Below, one piece after another: positions 45,901 through 58,716 of a stretch of DNA of 64,000 bases; position 1 is the first letter of the stretch; the number at the start of each line of letters is the position of its first letter. A model generated the notes under the pieces. That model was not told the DNA's origin. It was given only the letters and a program-made list of their open reading frames with translations, and did not search any database. The stretch is taken from positions 16,300,521-16,364,520 of the forward strand of contig NC_092562.1 of assembly GCF_037975245.1 (NCBI RefSeq), given 5' to 3'. A program made the position numbers and the translations under genes. Origin of the DNA: Apostichopus japonicus. Its lineage: Eukaryota; Echinodermata; Holothuroidea; Aspidochirotida; Stichopodidae.

Positions 45901-48900
45901 ACAAGGAAAACAGAGATGGAAACATAAACAATAAATAAGCACTTAATAATAAAGATACAAAAAGAAAAACACAAAGGCAAAGATCAAAGATTATCCATCT
46001 GGTTTGCAAAACCTCTGAGTCTAACAACCAACACCTTGATGTAAGCGTCATGCTGATTCATTTCATTCTAAAACTCTAGAATAAGGTGGTCTCAATCCGG
46101 TATGTTAATGTTTATAAACTATTATGATTTTCAGTCGGAATTAGGGTCAATTGTGGGAACAATTTTTTTCCATATATGTAAAAAGTAAAACAAACCTATT
46201 GACTATGTATTCTTTGAGAGGGCGTTGTGGTCAATTGGTTAAGGCAGAGGACTTGTGATCTAAGGATTACAGGTTCGAGCCCTGGCCAGATCACTGCGTT
46301 GTTATCCTTGGGCAAGGCACTTTATCTCCATTGCCTCTCTTCACCTAGGTGTATAAATAGGGACCTGAGAGGTGACTTGTAAATATAGTTGCGTGCGCCG
46401 GTTTGCAGCTGCACCCTATGGGAAGTCCCCCAGGGGACACATGGCTGTGGTGCACTGTGGTGCCCCAGGAGAGATTGTTTGAAATGTGCCCACTTAGGTG
46501 TGTAGGCGTGACAAGTTACCAATGACCAGGGCTAAGTTACACATCCTGGACAGCAAGTTTGCTAATGAGGATGTTCATTAATCAAGAATCTTGTCGTGTT
46601 ATAGTGTTTTCAGTGTGAACCCCATTGCGTTAACATGATTGTTGATTTTACATTATCAACTAAATCAAATGCACAGCTCTAAGAATGAATGCCGACGTCA
46701 TAGTGTTTTCAGTGTGAACGTCGTTGCATTTACCTACTAAGATTTTACATTATCAACCTATTCAATGCACAGCTGTAAGCATAAATGACAACGACGGGTC
46801 GGTTATTGAAAATTTTTGCAACCCACGACTTTGTTTGAAATGACCAAGTATCTGCTAAAGATCAGAGAAGGTTTGACACCACTCCGATTCAGTAACAAGT
46901 TAGTGCAGTGAAAGTATTAACTCTTTAACTTTTAATTTCTTAAACAGAACCTTTCAGAGGAGCGTTGGAAGAAAGCTGCCCATTTTTTTGACCTTTCTGA
47001 TTTCTTGACGTGGAAGGCCTCTGGTTCACTGACCAGGTAAGCTTTTAATGAGCTGGAGTTGTTTCAAGTTTTCTAACATTACCTACATTTAAATAACCAT
47101 GTTTGATTAAAGGAGAGCAGTATGAACTGTATTAGAGAGCTAAATAATGGACACTCATCACTCATCGTCAAATTACAACAATGAGTTTACTGCCATCCGC
47201 AGTGCATTTAACCCACACTGAAACATACAACAGTAAAGATTAATGTCTAACATAACACACCTCTTACACCTCTCAAGAATTTGGAGCACCAGAGCATCAA
47301 TGAAAGTACATCTGGAAATTGTTAGAAAATCTTAAAAACTAAAACTTTCATACTCTTGTTTATTTGAATAGTTAATTGCAGGGTAGTGGAAGGTGAAGTG
47401 GCCATCGTATCCTGTACTTGGTTGTGAATTTTAATATTTTTGGGACTCATTTTACAGATCGTTGTGCACTCTTGTATGCAAATGGACTTTCCAGGCAGAC
47501 AGAGAAAACAAGCTCAATTGGGATGACTCGTTTTGGAATGAGATTGGCCTGGCAGAACTGACTGAAGATAATCATAGCAAAATTGGTAAATTGTCAAGAG
47601 CTGACATGAAAATATTAATTTTGACAGAGCAAGCAATTTCTTGTCTGAACTGTATGTCAAATCTTGAAACTCGTGAATGAAATTTATGTGTGCTTCCACC
47701 GAGCTAGTCTTAAGTTGGTGTGGGGGGCGGAAGGGGGGAGGTTTCCAATTATTAAAGCAGTTTCATTTTACATAGGTAAGAGGTGGAATATGGGAGGTGC
47801 AAGCCAAAATCCACAGTTCTTGTGGAAATCATCTATCATGGGATCACACCCCTAGTTTTTATTTGATGCAATTCTTGAAAAGTGGCAGCATTTCTGAAGT
47901 GCAAATGAGAATATTAATACTAGCATATTTACCTACAGTATGTGGATTATTACCTGCAGTATGTGCAAGAAGATTGTTTGATCCTGCAGGATCATAAAGT
48001 GTTTGAAAATCAGAAAAATCAGAAAGTGTTTTTTCTTGTTATTTGTGGTATTGATTGATGTTTTGTATGTGAGAAACCATATATTTAATTTTCACCGTAC
48101 TTTTGCCATTTTTCGATTGACAGGTAGTCTTGTACAGTTGCCAGGACAACTGATAGGTGAAGGGCTCACTAAAGAAAGTGCAGAAGCAATCGGGCTTAAG
48201 GAGGGTACGGCAGTCGCCACTTCTCTTATTGATGCTCATGCTGGTGGCGTCGGTAAGCATTGAAAGCACCGTAATTTCTTGGGGTAAACATTCCCAAAAG
48301 ATTTCTTGTTTTTCTTTCTTAACATAATGTCTTCTTGAAATGTAACAGATAGCAAGCCATGATCTGAAGGTAAGTCTGACAGCAGGTAAAGCTGTTGTGG
48401 CAAAATGGGTCACGTGTTTCCGATTTAGATATTAAGTGTATATAATAGGAGAAGAAATTATGCAATCCATTCAATTCAATATCCATTCAATATGCTCCCT
48501 CCTCCTACCACTAACCCCAACCACCCCCCCCCCCCCCAGAGTGAAGCATCTCTTTAGGGTTCATCTTACTTTCAATAACCACATGTGGTTAAGAGACATT
48601 AGTCCACCAGTCATAAAATAGGATTCATAATTCTTTCAGATACCCAGCTTTGCAGACGTATATATTACTTATTGAGCATTTGGCATACTTTGCACACAAA
48701 CTACATAGTTACATGCTGAGTCTGAAATATCTACAATATTTCATATTGGCAAGTAATGCTGCAGTTCATCGAAGTCTCAAGATGTTATCTTTTCCATTTA
48801 TGTAATATCTTGAGGATGACTTGTGTCACTATTCTCGCTGCTGATCTAGTAAAAGCAGTCGTTTGGTACATCCGGACTGGAGACAAACAGACAGTGATGG

Positions 48901-51900
48901 TATTTTATTCAACAATGACCAACTTTTGGGGCGTCAGTTTGCATGGTTGGAAACCAGAATGTTCATAAATGTTCTTAGTGGGAATAGGAAAGGTATCGTT
49001 AACTGTTTTAGTGTCCTGCTACGATAGCTAGCGAATACAACCCATATACATGCCATTACAGTCTCACAATCCCATACTCTGTAGCCACTTCTAGTTTGAG
49101 CCTCTATGGATTAACACAGAGTTTGTTGTCACGGTTACCGATGCTCTGACTGAATGTGTTTTCCATCCTGTAGGCATGCTTGGAGCTGATGTAACAGATA
49201 ATGAATTACCATGCGAGAAGCAACCAATCACACAGAGGCTTGCATTGATACTTGGTACATCCTCTTGTCATATGGCTGTACGTATTATTCTGGCATTGTT
49301 ATTTATTTATTTATTAATGTAATTATTTAATTAAGTCTTAAAGTAGGTCATAAAACTGTAGGAAATCAAACATAATTCTCAATAAAAAATATATAATACG
49401 ATATTACTTGAAGAAACTTTGCTCGGTATCTAGAAGAAGTTGGTATTATACCTAAATAATGCAAAATGGTATGTGAGTTTGATTGTGTGACAGAGGTAGT
49501 CAAGAAGGAGAAACAAAGTCTTACGTAGTTAGTGAAATCAGACTTTTGTATTTTGATTTCTGTCGACCATTGAAAGTCCACTGTTAGTTCCAGGGGTAAG
49601 GGGTCCTTATTACAGTGTTGTGGTCCCCTGAGAGTTATGTAGTGTTAATTTCTGTAGGTCAGTGAGAGAACACTGTTTCGTACCAGAGATGTGGGGTCCT
49701 TATTGCTTTGTCTTGGTCCCTTGAGGTTTTTCTCCTGCTTTGATTTCTGTAGGTGAGTGAGGGTAAGCTGATAGTTGCAGGGGTGTGGGGCCCTGATGTT
49801 AGTGCCATGATCCCTTTATTTATATTTTTTCCTATTTTGATTTCTGTAGGTCAGTGAGGGTGCGCTGTTAGTTTCAGGGGTGTGGGGTCCTTATTACGGT
49901 GCCATGATCCCTTTATTTATATTTTTTTCCTATTTTGATTTCTGTAGGTCAGTGAGGGTAAGCTGGTAGTTCCAGGGGTGTAAAGTCCTTATTACAGTGC
50001 CATGATCTCTTTAATTTTTTTTTCCTAATTTGATTTCTGTAGGTCAGTGAGGGTCCGCTGTTAGTTCCAGGGGTGTGGGGTCCTTATTACAGTGCCATGG
50101 TCCCCGGTTTGTGGTTGAATGAAGGTGGACAGAGCATCACAGGGAAACTGATTGATCACATGATTGAAACCCATCCAGCGCACCAGGAACTGATCAAAAT
50201 GGCAGAAACGAAGTAAGTTTCGTCATCTTCATATGATCTTTGTCAGAAGTTTGACAGATTGGTGGCAGTTGGAAGTGAAAAGTATCAGTCCGACGAGGTT
50301 CATATACATTTACTGCGGGGGGGGGGGGGGTACAAATAATGAAATGAACATTGTAAGTGTTGGCCCTCTCTTAAGATTTAACTGCCTGTGCAAGATCATT
50401 TACTGCTAACATTTTGCATAGCAATCTTCACATCTCTTAAATTTGTTACTTACGCAGAAAATTCTATGGTCGTGGGTACAAAACATCATGAACAGGGAAA
50501 CCAGTTTATGAGGGTTATGCGTTTCTTCTATTTTTTTGTTATCTTCAAAAATTCATATTTATTTATTAACCAATAAGATTTTCCTTGTTGTATTTAATTA
50601 TAGAGGGAAGTCCATTTATAACTGCATGGTTGACCTCCTGGGAAAGATTGTGAAAGAGAACGCCCTCAAGGATGCCGCTTACCTCACAAACGATATTCAC
50701 ATTTGGCCAGATCACCATGGCAACAGATCACCATTAGCTGATCCTTCACTGAAGGGAATGGTAATTTAAAGGGGAAATATATCATTCTACACAAATCTGT
50801 AATTCTGTTCAAGAAACATAGAATACCACTCAAAGACAAACTTATAATTTCGCTTCAAAATAATTCCACTAAAGTCCATTGAATTTCAATTTTTGTTTTT
50901 TGTTTTTTTGGCCAGTTGAACTGTTGTCTTCATTTATCCTAGGAAAAGCATTCATTTGTAATGTCATCAGGCAAATGTTTTTTAATATCAAATGTCTGTA
51001 GTTTATGATTAACTTGCTCATCGGCTTGTGGAACACTTTAGAGAGTTTGCTCAATATTCAAACTATTAAAAAGAGAATTCATAAACTTTGTCGCACGTAT
51101 ATCAAGCAACTTATTTCTGTCCATGTGTTGGGAAATGTTACTTTCTCTCCTTTTGGCACCCCTCATGTCTTCCCATCATTCCAGACTGGGAATGCCTATT
51201 TTTCTCTCCAAAGTTTTACTTCTAGTAAGAATCACTCTGTATATATTCATAATTTATTGACGTCTCAGGAATGTCAGGATATCGTCTTTACTATCAAGAT
51301 AGTCTTTCCCATAATGCACCAGGATCATTTTTGGCTTGGCAGCAATATGGTTATTGCATATATGTAGCATCCTACTCCAGATAGGGTTATTATTCATTGA
51401 TTTTGCACCTTCTCTTGACCTTATTCATTTCTGCTATTATCGCCACCAATGGACTTTAATTTCCCCAAGCATGGCAAATGGGAAGAAAAAATGAAACAAT
51501 TAATTCCAAAAGAATGAATATGGTCGTTTATTTAGGTAAGTCATTAGTCTTAACTTCAGTTCTAGTATTGTGCCATTGTTTTGACATATCACAATGTAAG
51601 GTTCTTCAAAGTGTGCTGTCGATGCAGGGAATTCATTCTCATCATTTGAATTTACTTTCAATTTGATTCTTCTACAAAGATTTCTGGACTTGGCCTTGGT
51701 ACGTCGTTACAGAATCTGGCCGTCTTGTACATTGCCACCATTCAAGCATTAGCCGTGAGTTGCCTTCCTTTTCTTTTCATGTTTCTTACATTTGAGTCTT
51801 TGCAATTGTAGTGATTGAAAAGACCGATTAAACCGACGTGTCTTCAAAGAGAGGATGGCGATTGGTTTTCTTCGTCCTGGTCTAAATGGTTCATAACATG

Positions 51901-54547
51901 TTGTTGCCTAGGTGATGCAGACCAAGGAAATTATTGTGAAGTTTGATCCCTTTTAAATGTGACACATCATTTGTATTTTAATAATAATTATAATAATAAT
52001 TATTATAATAATAACAGGGATCACCACCAACTAAGGACCCAATAGCTCACAGTTGGTAAAGCATGACTTGTATCTCAGAGGTCCTCTGGATTAACTCTGG
52101 TGCTGCCCAATATGCAATAAATATTTATCTACTCATACAAAAATATTAACTATCATTTAACATAATTTAATATTTGCAATATGATGTTAGCTAAACAAAG
52201 TTGCATATGAACGACCACTTAGGCTGAGCAAGTAAGGCCTTGTGCTGGTAGTATGATGATCTCTACATGGTTGCATGTGAACGATCACTTAGGCTGGATC
52301 ACTTAGGCTGAGCAATAAAGGTCTTGTGCTGGTAGTATGATGATCTCTACATGGTTGCATATGAACGATCACTTAGGCTAGATCACTTTGGCTGTGCAAT
52401 TAAGGCCTTGTGCCGGTAGTATGATGATCTCTACATGGTTGCATATGAACTGTTGCTATGAAAGCCTTTGCAAGTATGAAAGGCTTTAGAGCAGCTTTCT
52501 ATGTTGGTTGAATTTTTGGTAAATATTTAGTATTAAAATAGTAAAGTAATAGAATCACATAACATGGGCTTTGTATTACCTTCATTTGTCAAAATAAAGT
52601 AGTCAAGAAAACATTGACAAAATACTGAAAATTTCTGATGTAGTCTTTTCTCTCGCATGTGATTGACAGTTTACGAAATAGTGTATCAAGGGATAAAGAT
52701 GTGTAGAACTCATTCGATTTATTCATTACTCACGAGTTTAAAAGTAGGTTTGTACCTTGGTTTGCTTACTTGCAATCTTATTTTGAGCAGACCTCCTATA
52801 TTTTGGCAAAAATGTTAGAAAATGTTTACCTCAATTAACCCATTGCTTTTAGTGCTGCTAAAATGTGATTTTTGTGTGTTCCTGCTGTTGTTATCTTCAT
52901 CAATTTTTTTTTTTTACAACATTTTTTATCTTGTACTTTTCAGTTTGGGACAAAACATATTTTAGAAACCATGTCGGCTGCCAAGCATTCCATCAACACC
53001 CTGTTTGCCTGCGGTGGTCTCAGCAAAAATCCTCTCTTCCTGCAAATCCATGCTGATGTTATGGGTAAGTGAGAGATCTATGGTTACGAATCACTTCTTC
53101 TCAAATTGGACAAATAGTTTTGCACTACTGCCACCACTGTTCAGTGACAGTTGTTAAATATCACATGCTTTATAAAACATGCTACAGTTTGTACTTGTTT
53201 GAAATTATGCTTTTGGAAAAAGTGTTTCCAACTTACTGATTCTAGGGTGTGAGGGTTTGTAGTTATACATGATGATCTGTTTCGTCTGTGGAAGGCACAT
53301 GGTGCATTGCCAGATAAGGGTCAGAGTGAGAGATGTTCTTGGAATGTGACTGCAGCAATCATGGACAGAACTTTGTTACGGTACAATTCTGGATTTAGTG
53401 TGCGTCTAATGAACCTCACGTCAGTTTGGCAGTATAGTGTAACCATAGTTTTGTAATAATTTGAGATTTAATCTTGTTTCCTTTCTCTGGTTTAACCAGG
53501 TATGCCAATAGCCTTGCCTCAAGAAAAGGAATCAGTACTAATTGGTTCAGCAATACTAGGGGCATGTGCTGCTGGATATTATGAGAATATGCAGGTAAAG
53601 TTATCTTTACAGTCATGAGAAATGAAGGCTGTAGATTGCATTGTATTGTAAGAACTTCACATCACAGTGTTCTCAGGTCATGTTTTGATATAGTTTCCTA
53701 TGCATGGACTGTTGGCACTACTCGTTAAGCCATGCAAGGTTTTCTAGGCCACTTCCTTCCTCGTTGTATTTAAATTTATGTTAGTAACTATTTACTGTTA
53801 AACGTATATATTGAGGAGAAATATTAAATGAAGTGAAATGTAATTCTGTAGATATTAAGATACTCTACAATCAGGGATTGATCCAGGAGCTGGTGTGTGG
53901 CGCAGGGTCTTCAAAGCGGATTCTAATGTGGGGAGAAAGGGGGGGGGGCGGTTGTCTGGAGTAACCCACCCCTCAAAAAACAAAAACAAATGGTACGTTC
54001 TGAGGCATATTTAGACTAAAAATTAGGTTATATATATATGTCTATGAAAGCAAAGTTGTACTTATGACTACTGTTAATTTTGGGTGGGGTTGGAAAGGGG
54101 GAGAGGGTACACATCTCAGATCCATGCCTGGATTAATTAATCTAATCTATTTGCATGTTTTTAATGGGGGGGGGGGGAGGAATTTATGTGTTTATAGAGT
54201 CTTAGCAAGAAAACTAAAATTATCCTTCCCTTCTCAGGATGAGATGTTTACTGGAGGTAACATCTGACTCTAGCATGTAATGGGGAATTCATTTACAAAT
54301 CTGATTTTCCACTTTAAATATTACAGAGTTGAAACTCAAACATTTTCAACATGTGTGCCTGGTGCTTGATCAGGCTGTTTTATTTATGTTTATTTTTGTT
54401 TTACAGGATGCCATGGAAACAATGAGTCACGTTGGCGGTGTGGTACGACCAAACAAGAAACTCAGTGAATATTACAAGAAGAAGTACCAGGTCTTTCGGT
54501 CAATGGTCGGTCATCAGTTGGAGTATCGGAAAATCATGAATTCGTGA
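42924..54547 (+). CDS. FGGY: FGGY carbohydrate kinase, 13 coding exons, complete
   Basis: Predicted ATP-dependent sugar kinase; the human and yeast relatives phosphorylate D-ribulose. Exons: 42924-43130, 44278-44389, 45303-45454, 46948-47036, 47458-47585, 48124-48252, 49174-49277, 50043-50212, 50604-50760, 51680-51754, 52944-53064, 53500-53594, 54407-54547. Total 1680 nt, 559 aa; human FGGY is about 550 aa. Landmarks: [13 protein letters not shown] (phosphate-binding motif of the N-terminal FGGY domain), [26 protein letters not shown] (with the expected catalytic Asp), [35 protein letters not shown] and [10 protein letters not shown] (C-terminal FGGY signature). The start ATG at 42924 directly precedes the conserved N-terminus; the upstream in-frame ATG at 42828 would translate an acceptor-like pyrimidine tract. 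Cytosolic, with no signal peptide. Exon 8 is unusual because its 5' part is repeated upstream. Confidence 0.93.
43381..43746. mobile_element. TTAA-flanked piggyBac-like MITE, copy 2
   Basis: A 366-bp copy of 19461-19817 in the same orientation, with ends TTAAAGGGTGTGAAGACTCG and GCGAGTCTTCATTGCCTTTAA-type. Shared interior words include AAGAAACGTCTCATGCCGG and CTTGCTACCGTCGGTAAT. It lies in intron 1 of FGGY. Confidence 0.7.
43747..44277 (+). other. Rest of FGGY intron 1
   Basis: No gene or clear repeat seen. Confidence 0.4.
45060..45285 (-). mobile_element. tRNA-derived SINE, minus strand
   Basis: The reverse complement begins with a tRNA-like head: box A TTAGCTCAGTGGTTAACGCC and box B GGTCCCGAGTTTGAGTC. 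A body shared with 57490-57655 follows (GTCCAGTTACAGAGTTGTTG, GACTGACTTCGGTCAGC). It ends 17 bases before FGGY exon 3, so its promoter end abuts a splice acceptor. Confidence 0.72.
46214..46520 (+). mobile_element. tRNA-derived SINE, plus strand
   Basis: Box A TGGTCAATTGGTTAAGG (46228-46244) and box B GGTTCGAGCCC (46272-46282), followed by CAGATCACTGCGTTG, GGGCAAGGCACTTTATCTCC and GTGTATAAATAGGGAC. A second, antisense copy is at 13600-13770. The anticodon arm does not fold as an intact tRNA, so this is a SINE rather than a tRNA gene. Confidence 0.75.
46596..46790. repeat. Two tandem copies of a 100-bp unit
   Basis: TAGTGTTTTCAGTGTGAAC recurs at about 46602 and 46701, each followed by GATTTTACATTATCAAC and AATGCACAGCT. 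Located in FGGY intron 3. Confidence 0.6.
49553..50110 (+). repeat. Tandem array of FGGY exon 8 5' ends
   Basis: Six units of about 95-98 bp starting near 49553, 49647, 49741, 49839, 49936 and 50031. Each has GATTTCTGTAGGTCAGTGAG (branch side, acceptor AG and first exon bases) followed by versions of TTAGTTCCAGGGGTGTGGGG and TCCTTATTACAGTGCCATG. The last unit is the functional start of exon 8 (50043). The unit at 49839 still translates to [19 protein letters not shown], almost the exon 8 peptide. The older units are more diverged, and the first has lost the acceptor. Confidence 0.85.
50761..51679 (+). other. FGGY intron 9
   Basis: No gene seen. A 120-residue open frame at 51005-51367 has no recognisable motif. 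Confidence 0.4.
52201..52450. repeat. Minisatellite, unit about 83 bp, three copies
   Basis: Units begin TTGCATATGAACGATCACTT and end GTAGTATGATGATCTCTACA. The second and third contain an extra internal TAGGCTGGATCACTT duplication. Located in FGGY intron 10. Confidence 0.75.
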
Positions 54548-54614
54548 CCCAACATTTTTGCCAGCGGGACGAACAATGAGCGTTGATTCCATTGCTTGAA
54601 GATATTATTATTAT

Positions 54615-55145
54615 AAAAGCCTGGCAAATTGTGACATGATTACCAAGAGATTTTACTGAATTGTAATTATCTGTTTGAGAAAATGAGGCCAAATTTGCAA
54701 AATGGTAACCGGGTGGCAATTAAGCTCATTCTGCATAGTAACTGTATGTAAGTGACACACCAATATTAACCGTTACCATATGGCCAGTGAACTGTTACAA
54801 AGTCATAGCTGTTTGTAAGTGAAACCCAGGCAAATTTTGACTGAACGACCAACAAGCTTTTACTAAATTCAAATTGCAACTATTTAGACGTAAAACTAGG
54901 GCAAATTGCTATCAGATGAGCAAAAGTGAGTTTCTCCTGAATTGTTAGCTGTTGATAACAAAACTGAGACAAATTGAGGCCGGATGACCAGTGAGCTAGC
55001 CTTGACAGTATCCTAACTATTCATATGTAAAACCAGGTCAACTTGGACATGACAAACAATCTTTCTCAGTATAGTAACTGTAAAGTGTAAAGTGAAACCA
55101 AGACAAATTCTTAACCGGATGAAGAAGTGAGCTCTCACAAAATGT
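54615..55145 (+). repeat. Degenerate tandem repeat in the FGGY 3' flank
   Basis: Words of the type AAACCAGG-CAAATT, GACCAGTGAGCT and TAACTGTTTGTAAGTGAAAC recur about every 60-70 bases for some eight units, directly after the stop codon. Probably within the 3' UTR. Confidence 0.5.
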
Positions 55146-57489
55146 TAAATTTGATTCAGAAACAAAACTGCCCTGTTTATGAAGAGTGTAAAACACTGCA
55201 ACTGCATTCAGTGATTTTACATTAAAGAAATGAAATTACTAAAATGTTTCAGATCTCACAAAACCCTTCAATTATTTTCAGTATCCTGCATTCTACTGTT
55301 GTTTGCAGCAGAGCAGTTTAGTTTCTTTTTAAGGATTCAGTTGCATACAGATGGTGGAACACATTTTTAGAAAAACAAAAATATTCCTTACGAGTATGTG
55401 AAAGCCATATTCTTGTTCCAACTTGCATTTCTTTGAAGGGGTGTAACTTTAAGGAAAAGCATACCCATCCATGATCATTACTAAGCTATGTGATAGAGAT
55501 GATTTTAATGGACACCTCCCTCAAACAGGAAATAATTATTTCAATCTTTGGGAAATGTCATGTTTTATTAAGTTTTCCACCATTTCCTGCACTAGGACTT
55601 CAGCTCAAGAAAGTCTGATGTGAACTCTTATTGTTTTGACATAAGAACGGGAGGAATCAAAGAGTGAAGATGGCTTTGAGAACAATGACTTTTACGAATA
55701 TTCTTTAACATTACTGTATGAAAGAAAATAATGTTCTATTAGCGTAAGCCTTCACTAAAAAGCAAAAGTTGTATTACAGGGGGTCAGATGTGGTATGTAT
55801 GAACACTATTGACTTCATTTGTGCATGTTCTACGAAAGACACGACTTACACAGTATGTTTTATGATGCAGTCACTTATTTTATAATGTATTCTTTACCTA
55901 ATGAGGTTATAAATATATGATGAAGAAATATACATGTTTTCAAAACTGGTTTCCTTGCTTTCCATCTGTGTCATGTTGATTATTCTTGCAAACTGAGATT
56001 ACTACACCGCAACAGAAAGAATTATAGCTAAGATCCCTCTAGTTATCTTTTTGAAAAGTCTGTTGTCTCACATGGTGTCGTATTGCAATACAAACAGTGA
56101 GGAAATGCACCATGAAAGATATGTGACTACCATAAAGAAGTTACCTCTTCCCTTTCTCCTTCCCATTCCCCCCACCCCCCCCCCCCCCCCTTAAAATAAT
56201 CACTCAGCAATTGTTTGCATTGCTGAGGAATTGTGAAATTTGACCCTTACCCAGCAATCTTTTGAGGCATATTATTGGATGAAAGTTTGTGTGATACAAG
56301 TTCTAGCAAATTTCATATGAAAAGTAACATATTAGTATGTTTACGAAATGGACACCTGTGATAAACCCCTGGATCGTTCTTTGAAAAACATGCATGGCAG
56401 CATTTCAGTGATAAAAAACACGACACGACGCAAAAACGTTGCAGTGGTCTGAACTATGATATGCAACATTAATATCAGAGACTTAAGTTCAAGTTCGTCT
56501 AGCCTGTGTCAGCACTCAGCAGGGCACCAAAGCGAGAATAAAATATCAACACCACATTTCGACAGCAGTAGCTATTCAAGTATTAAAGGCACTTTGGTGA
56601 GCCTTCACTTGCGTTACATATTATCTCTAAAAATTACGTAATTTAACTTTAAGAATAAGTCTACTTATAATTTTTTTTAGTACGTTAACCTCGGTTAGGC
56701 CGTCTTGTGTTAATGTTCTTTCTATGCAATTCATACTTCATGAGAAAGACTAGCCTAGGTCTACAGTAAGTTTGGCTATAGTATTAAGTACGTAGGCCTA
56801 GTTAGGCTAAATTAAACACCACACTAGGGACCTGGCCTAGTCTTGTATAATACGGTAATTTCGCGTGTTCCCTAACTTCGCGTATGGTGGTATACAGATT
56901 TAAGCTGCACTAATACTAGACACTGTAGTTGCTGTGTTTGTTAGTCAAATTGAAACCACTATTTCAGTCGCAATATTCATCTACGGCTAGGCTTACAAAT
57001 CCTTCATGAAAACTCCAAAATATCCCACTAAGATTAGAAACATCAATTTGTATTTTGATACACTTTCGTGGATTATTTCACCCATTCAGTGCAATATAGT
57101 TATACCTGTAGATAACTTCAAAGCATTCAATTCAACTTTATTTCAACCAACATTGTTCAAAGAATTTACAGTGATGTGTTCAGACTTGCTTCGAACAGTT
57201 TGACTTCCAACATTTACAAGTAGAACTCTTTTCTATTTCTGGTGGATTCTGGTCAAACCATTGATGAAATCACATGTTAAAGTCCTGAGAGAATTGAACA
57301 GCTGAGCAAAACCAGCAAGATCAACATCACCACTATCCTTTAAAGAACCTTAGTTCTATACGGCAGTACTAAGTGAATTTAGCATATAGCCTAGGCCTAC
57401 CACCGTACTACTAGTAGTAGTAGTGCACTGACACTAGCCCTATTAATAATGGTAGTGTGTATGTATGTATTTTAGTGCTCAGGAACATG
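55146..57489 (+). other. FGGY 3' flank and spacer
   Basis: No further gene recognised. ATTAAA at 55221 and AATAAA at 56537 are possible polyadenylation signals. A poly-C run lies near 56168. 56740-56830 and 57385-57400 are rich in TAGGCCTA-like words. Confidence 0.4.
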
Positions 57490-57655
57490 CAAAGAAGCCT
57501 CATTGGCTTATCAAAGCTGCAAGCTGACCGAAGTCAGTCTCTTAGATTCATATTTAACGTCCATGATTATGAATCGTCAATTGTCAACAACTCTGTAACT
57601 GGACGACATACATTAATCTAGGAGTGACTCGAACTGGGACCCTATGATTGGGTAG
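57490..57655 (-). mobile_element. SINE fragment, same family as 45060-45285
   Basis: Nearly identical to the body of the SINE at 45060-45285 (CCTCATTGGCTTATCAAAGC, CTGACCGAAGTCAGTCTCTT, GGAGTGACTCGAACT). The box A end is missing. Confidence 0.7.
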
Positions 57656-57669
57656 ACTAGGTAGGGAGT

Positions 57670-57812
57670 AATTATAGAATACAGGGCCACTCGATGATTC
57701 TATCTTTTAGAGGGCGTCATACGTGTAATTATACGGACATGTACAGACACACCGCGCATCCGCGCATCCGGATGCTGGGAAGAGTTAATGAATGGCCCTG
57801 TATTCTATAATT
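57670..57812. mobile_element. Short MITE with 20-bp inverted ends
   Basis: A 143-bp element with perfect inverted ends AATTATAGAATACAGGGCCA (57670-57689) and its complement (57793-57812). The centre carries a repeated GCGCATCC. Confidence 0.7.
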
Positions 57813-58214
57813 GTACCCTAGGTAGTACTAGGAGGTACTAACTAGCGTTTAGGCCTTACTTAGGCAATACTAAAATGGTTGCCCAGTTTTGCCCTACATT
57901 AGGACAATACCATTGCAGTAGACTAATGGAAAGGGTAATTTTACCAATTCCACAGGGTCCTTTAATAGGAGGTATGGATTGCTTTTTCAGTTAAAGTCTC
58001 TATAATTCTGGAAGCATCGAGAAGAAATACTGATGTCAGTTAAGATACAGTACTTCATCTTTGGTTTCACTGACAAGAGTGATGCTTTCTTTTAAAAAAT
58101 ATTTGAAAATACTCAGTTGTAAGTGTGTCAGTTAAACCTGCTGCACACTGCCCAATTTATCATACCTTGCTCAACTCAACTGGTTGTTGTACTTGATATA
58201 TCGGCATGGATTGT

Positions 58215-58350
58215 CAGGCAGTGTGTGTGTTCCGAAGGCTGTGACTGGTTAAGATGTTATCAGTTGTAAGCTGTCGTGTCGGCTCCACCTGGGGAAAAAC
58301 TTAACATGTACATGTTCAGTTTCCCCAAATGAAGCTGACACAACTTACAA
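58215..58350. repeat. Inverted repeat upstream of the TRIC gene
   Basis: GTTGTAAGCTGTCGTGTCGG ... TGGGGAAA is matched in inverse by TTTCCCCA ... GCTGACACAACTTACAAC, with a loop of about 22 bases. A possible small foldback element in the promoter-proximal region. Confidence 0.5.
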
Positions 58351-58716
58351 CAAGATGTAGCTATTTATCTGACTGATTAAAATGGCATACAGTAGTATTG
58401 ACATACACAACCAATCATGGGTAATACATTTGCATGTGACGTTAACAAGCTCTGGTCTTCACGGCAATCAAAACTAGGCTCGGCCATGGCGGTTGGGTCA
58501 AGTTCGGTAATGATCAGATGGGCGATGTGCATCTGGCTTTAACCTACCAATTTTCAAGGTTTTCCTTAGAGTTTAGCAGATTTTTCCTCATTTGAATACC
58601 AACTTTTAATTTTCAGCTCTCCTCTTTTAGTTGGAATATAGTGTTGTAACATGACTTGTAGTTAATAATAAAAAAAAATGCTTATATTCATATTCTAGGT
58701 TTCCATATAAACCAAG

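Noticed and set aside
46221..46295. Candidate tRNA gene with box A and box B
   Set aside because: The acceptor and anticodon stems do not pair convincingly and the sequence continues into a body shared with another copy, so it is a SINE.
51005..51367. 120-residue open frame in FGGY intron 9
   Set aside because: Exon 9 joins exon 10 in phase without it; no domain.
52201..52450. Possible CRISPR-like direct repeats
   Set aside because: Three long tandem units without unique spacers in an animal intron; this is a minisatellite.
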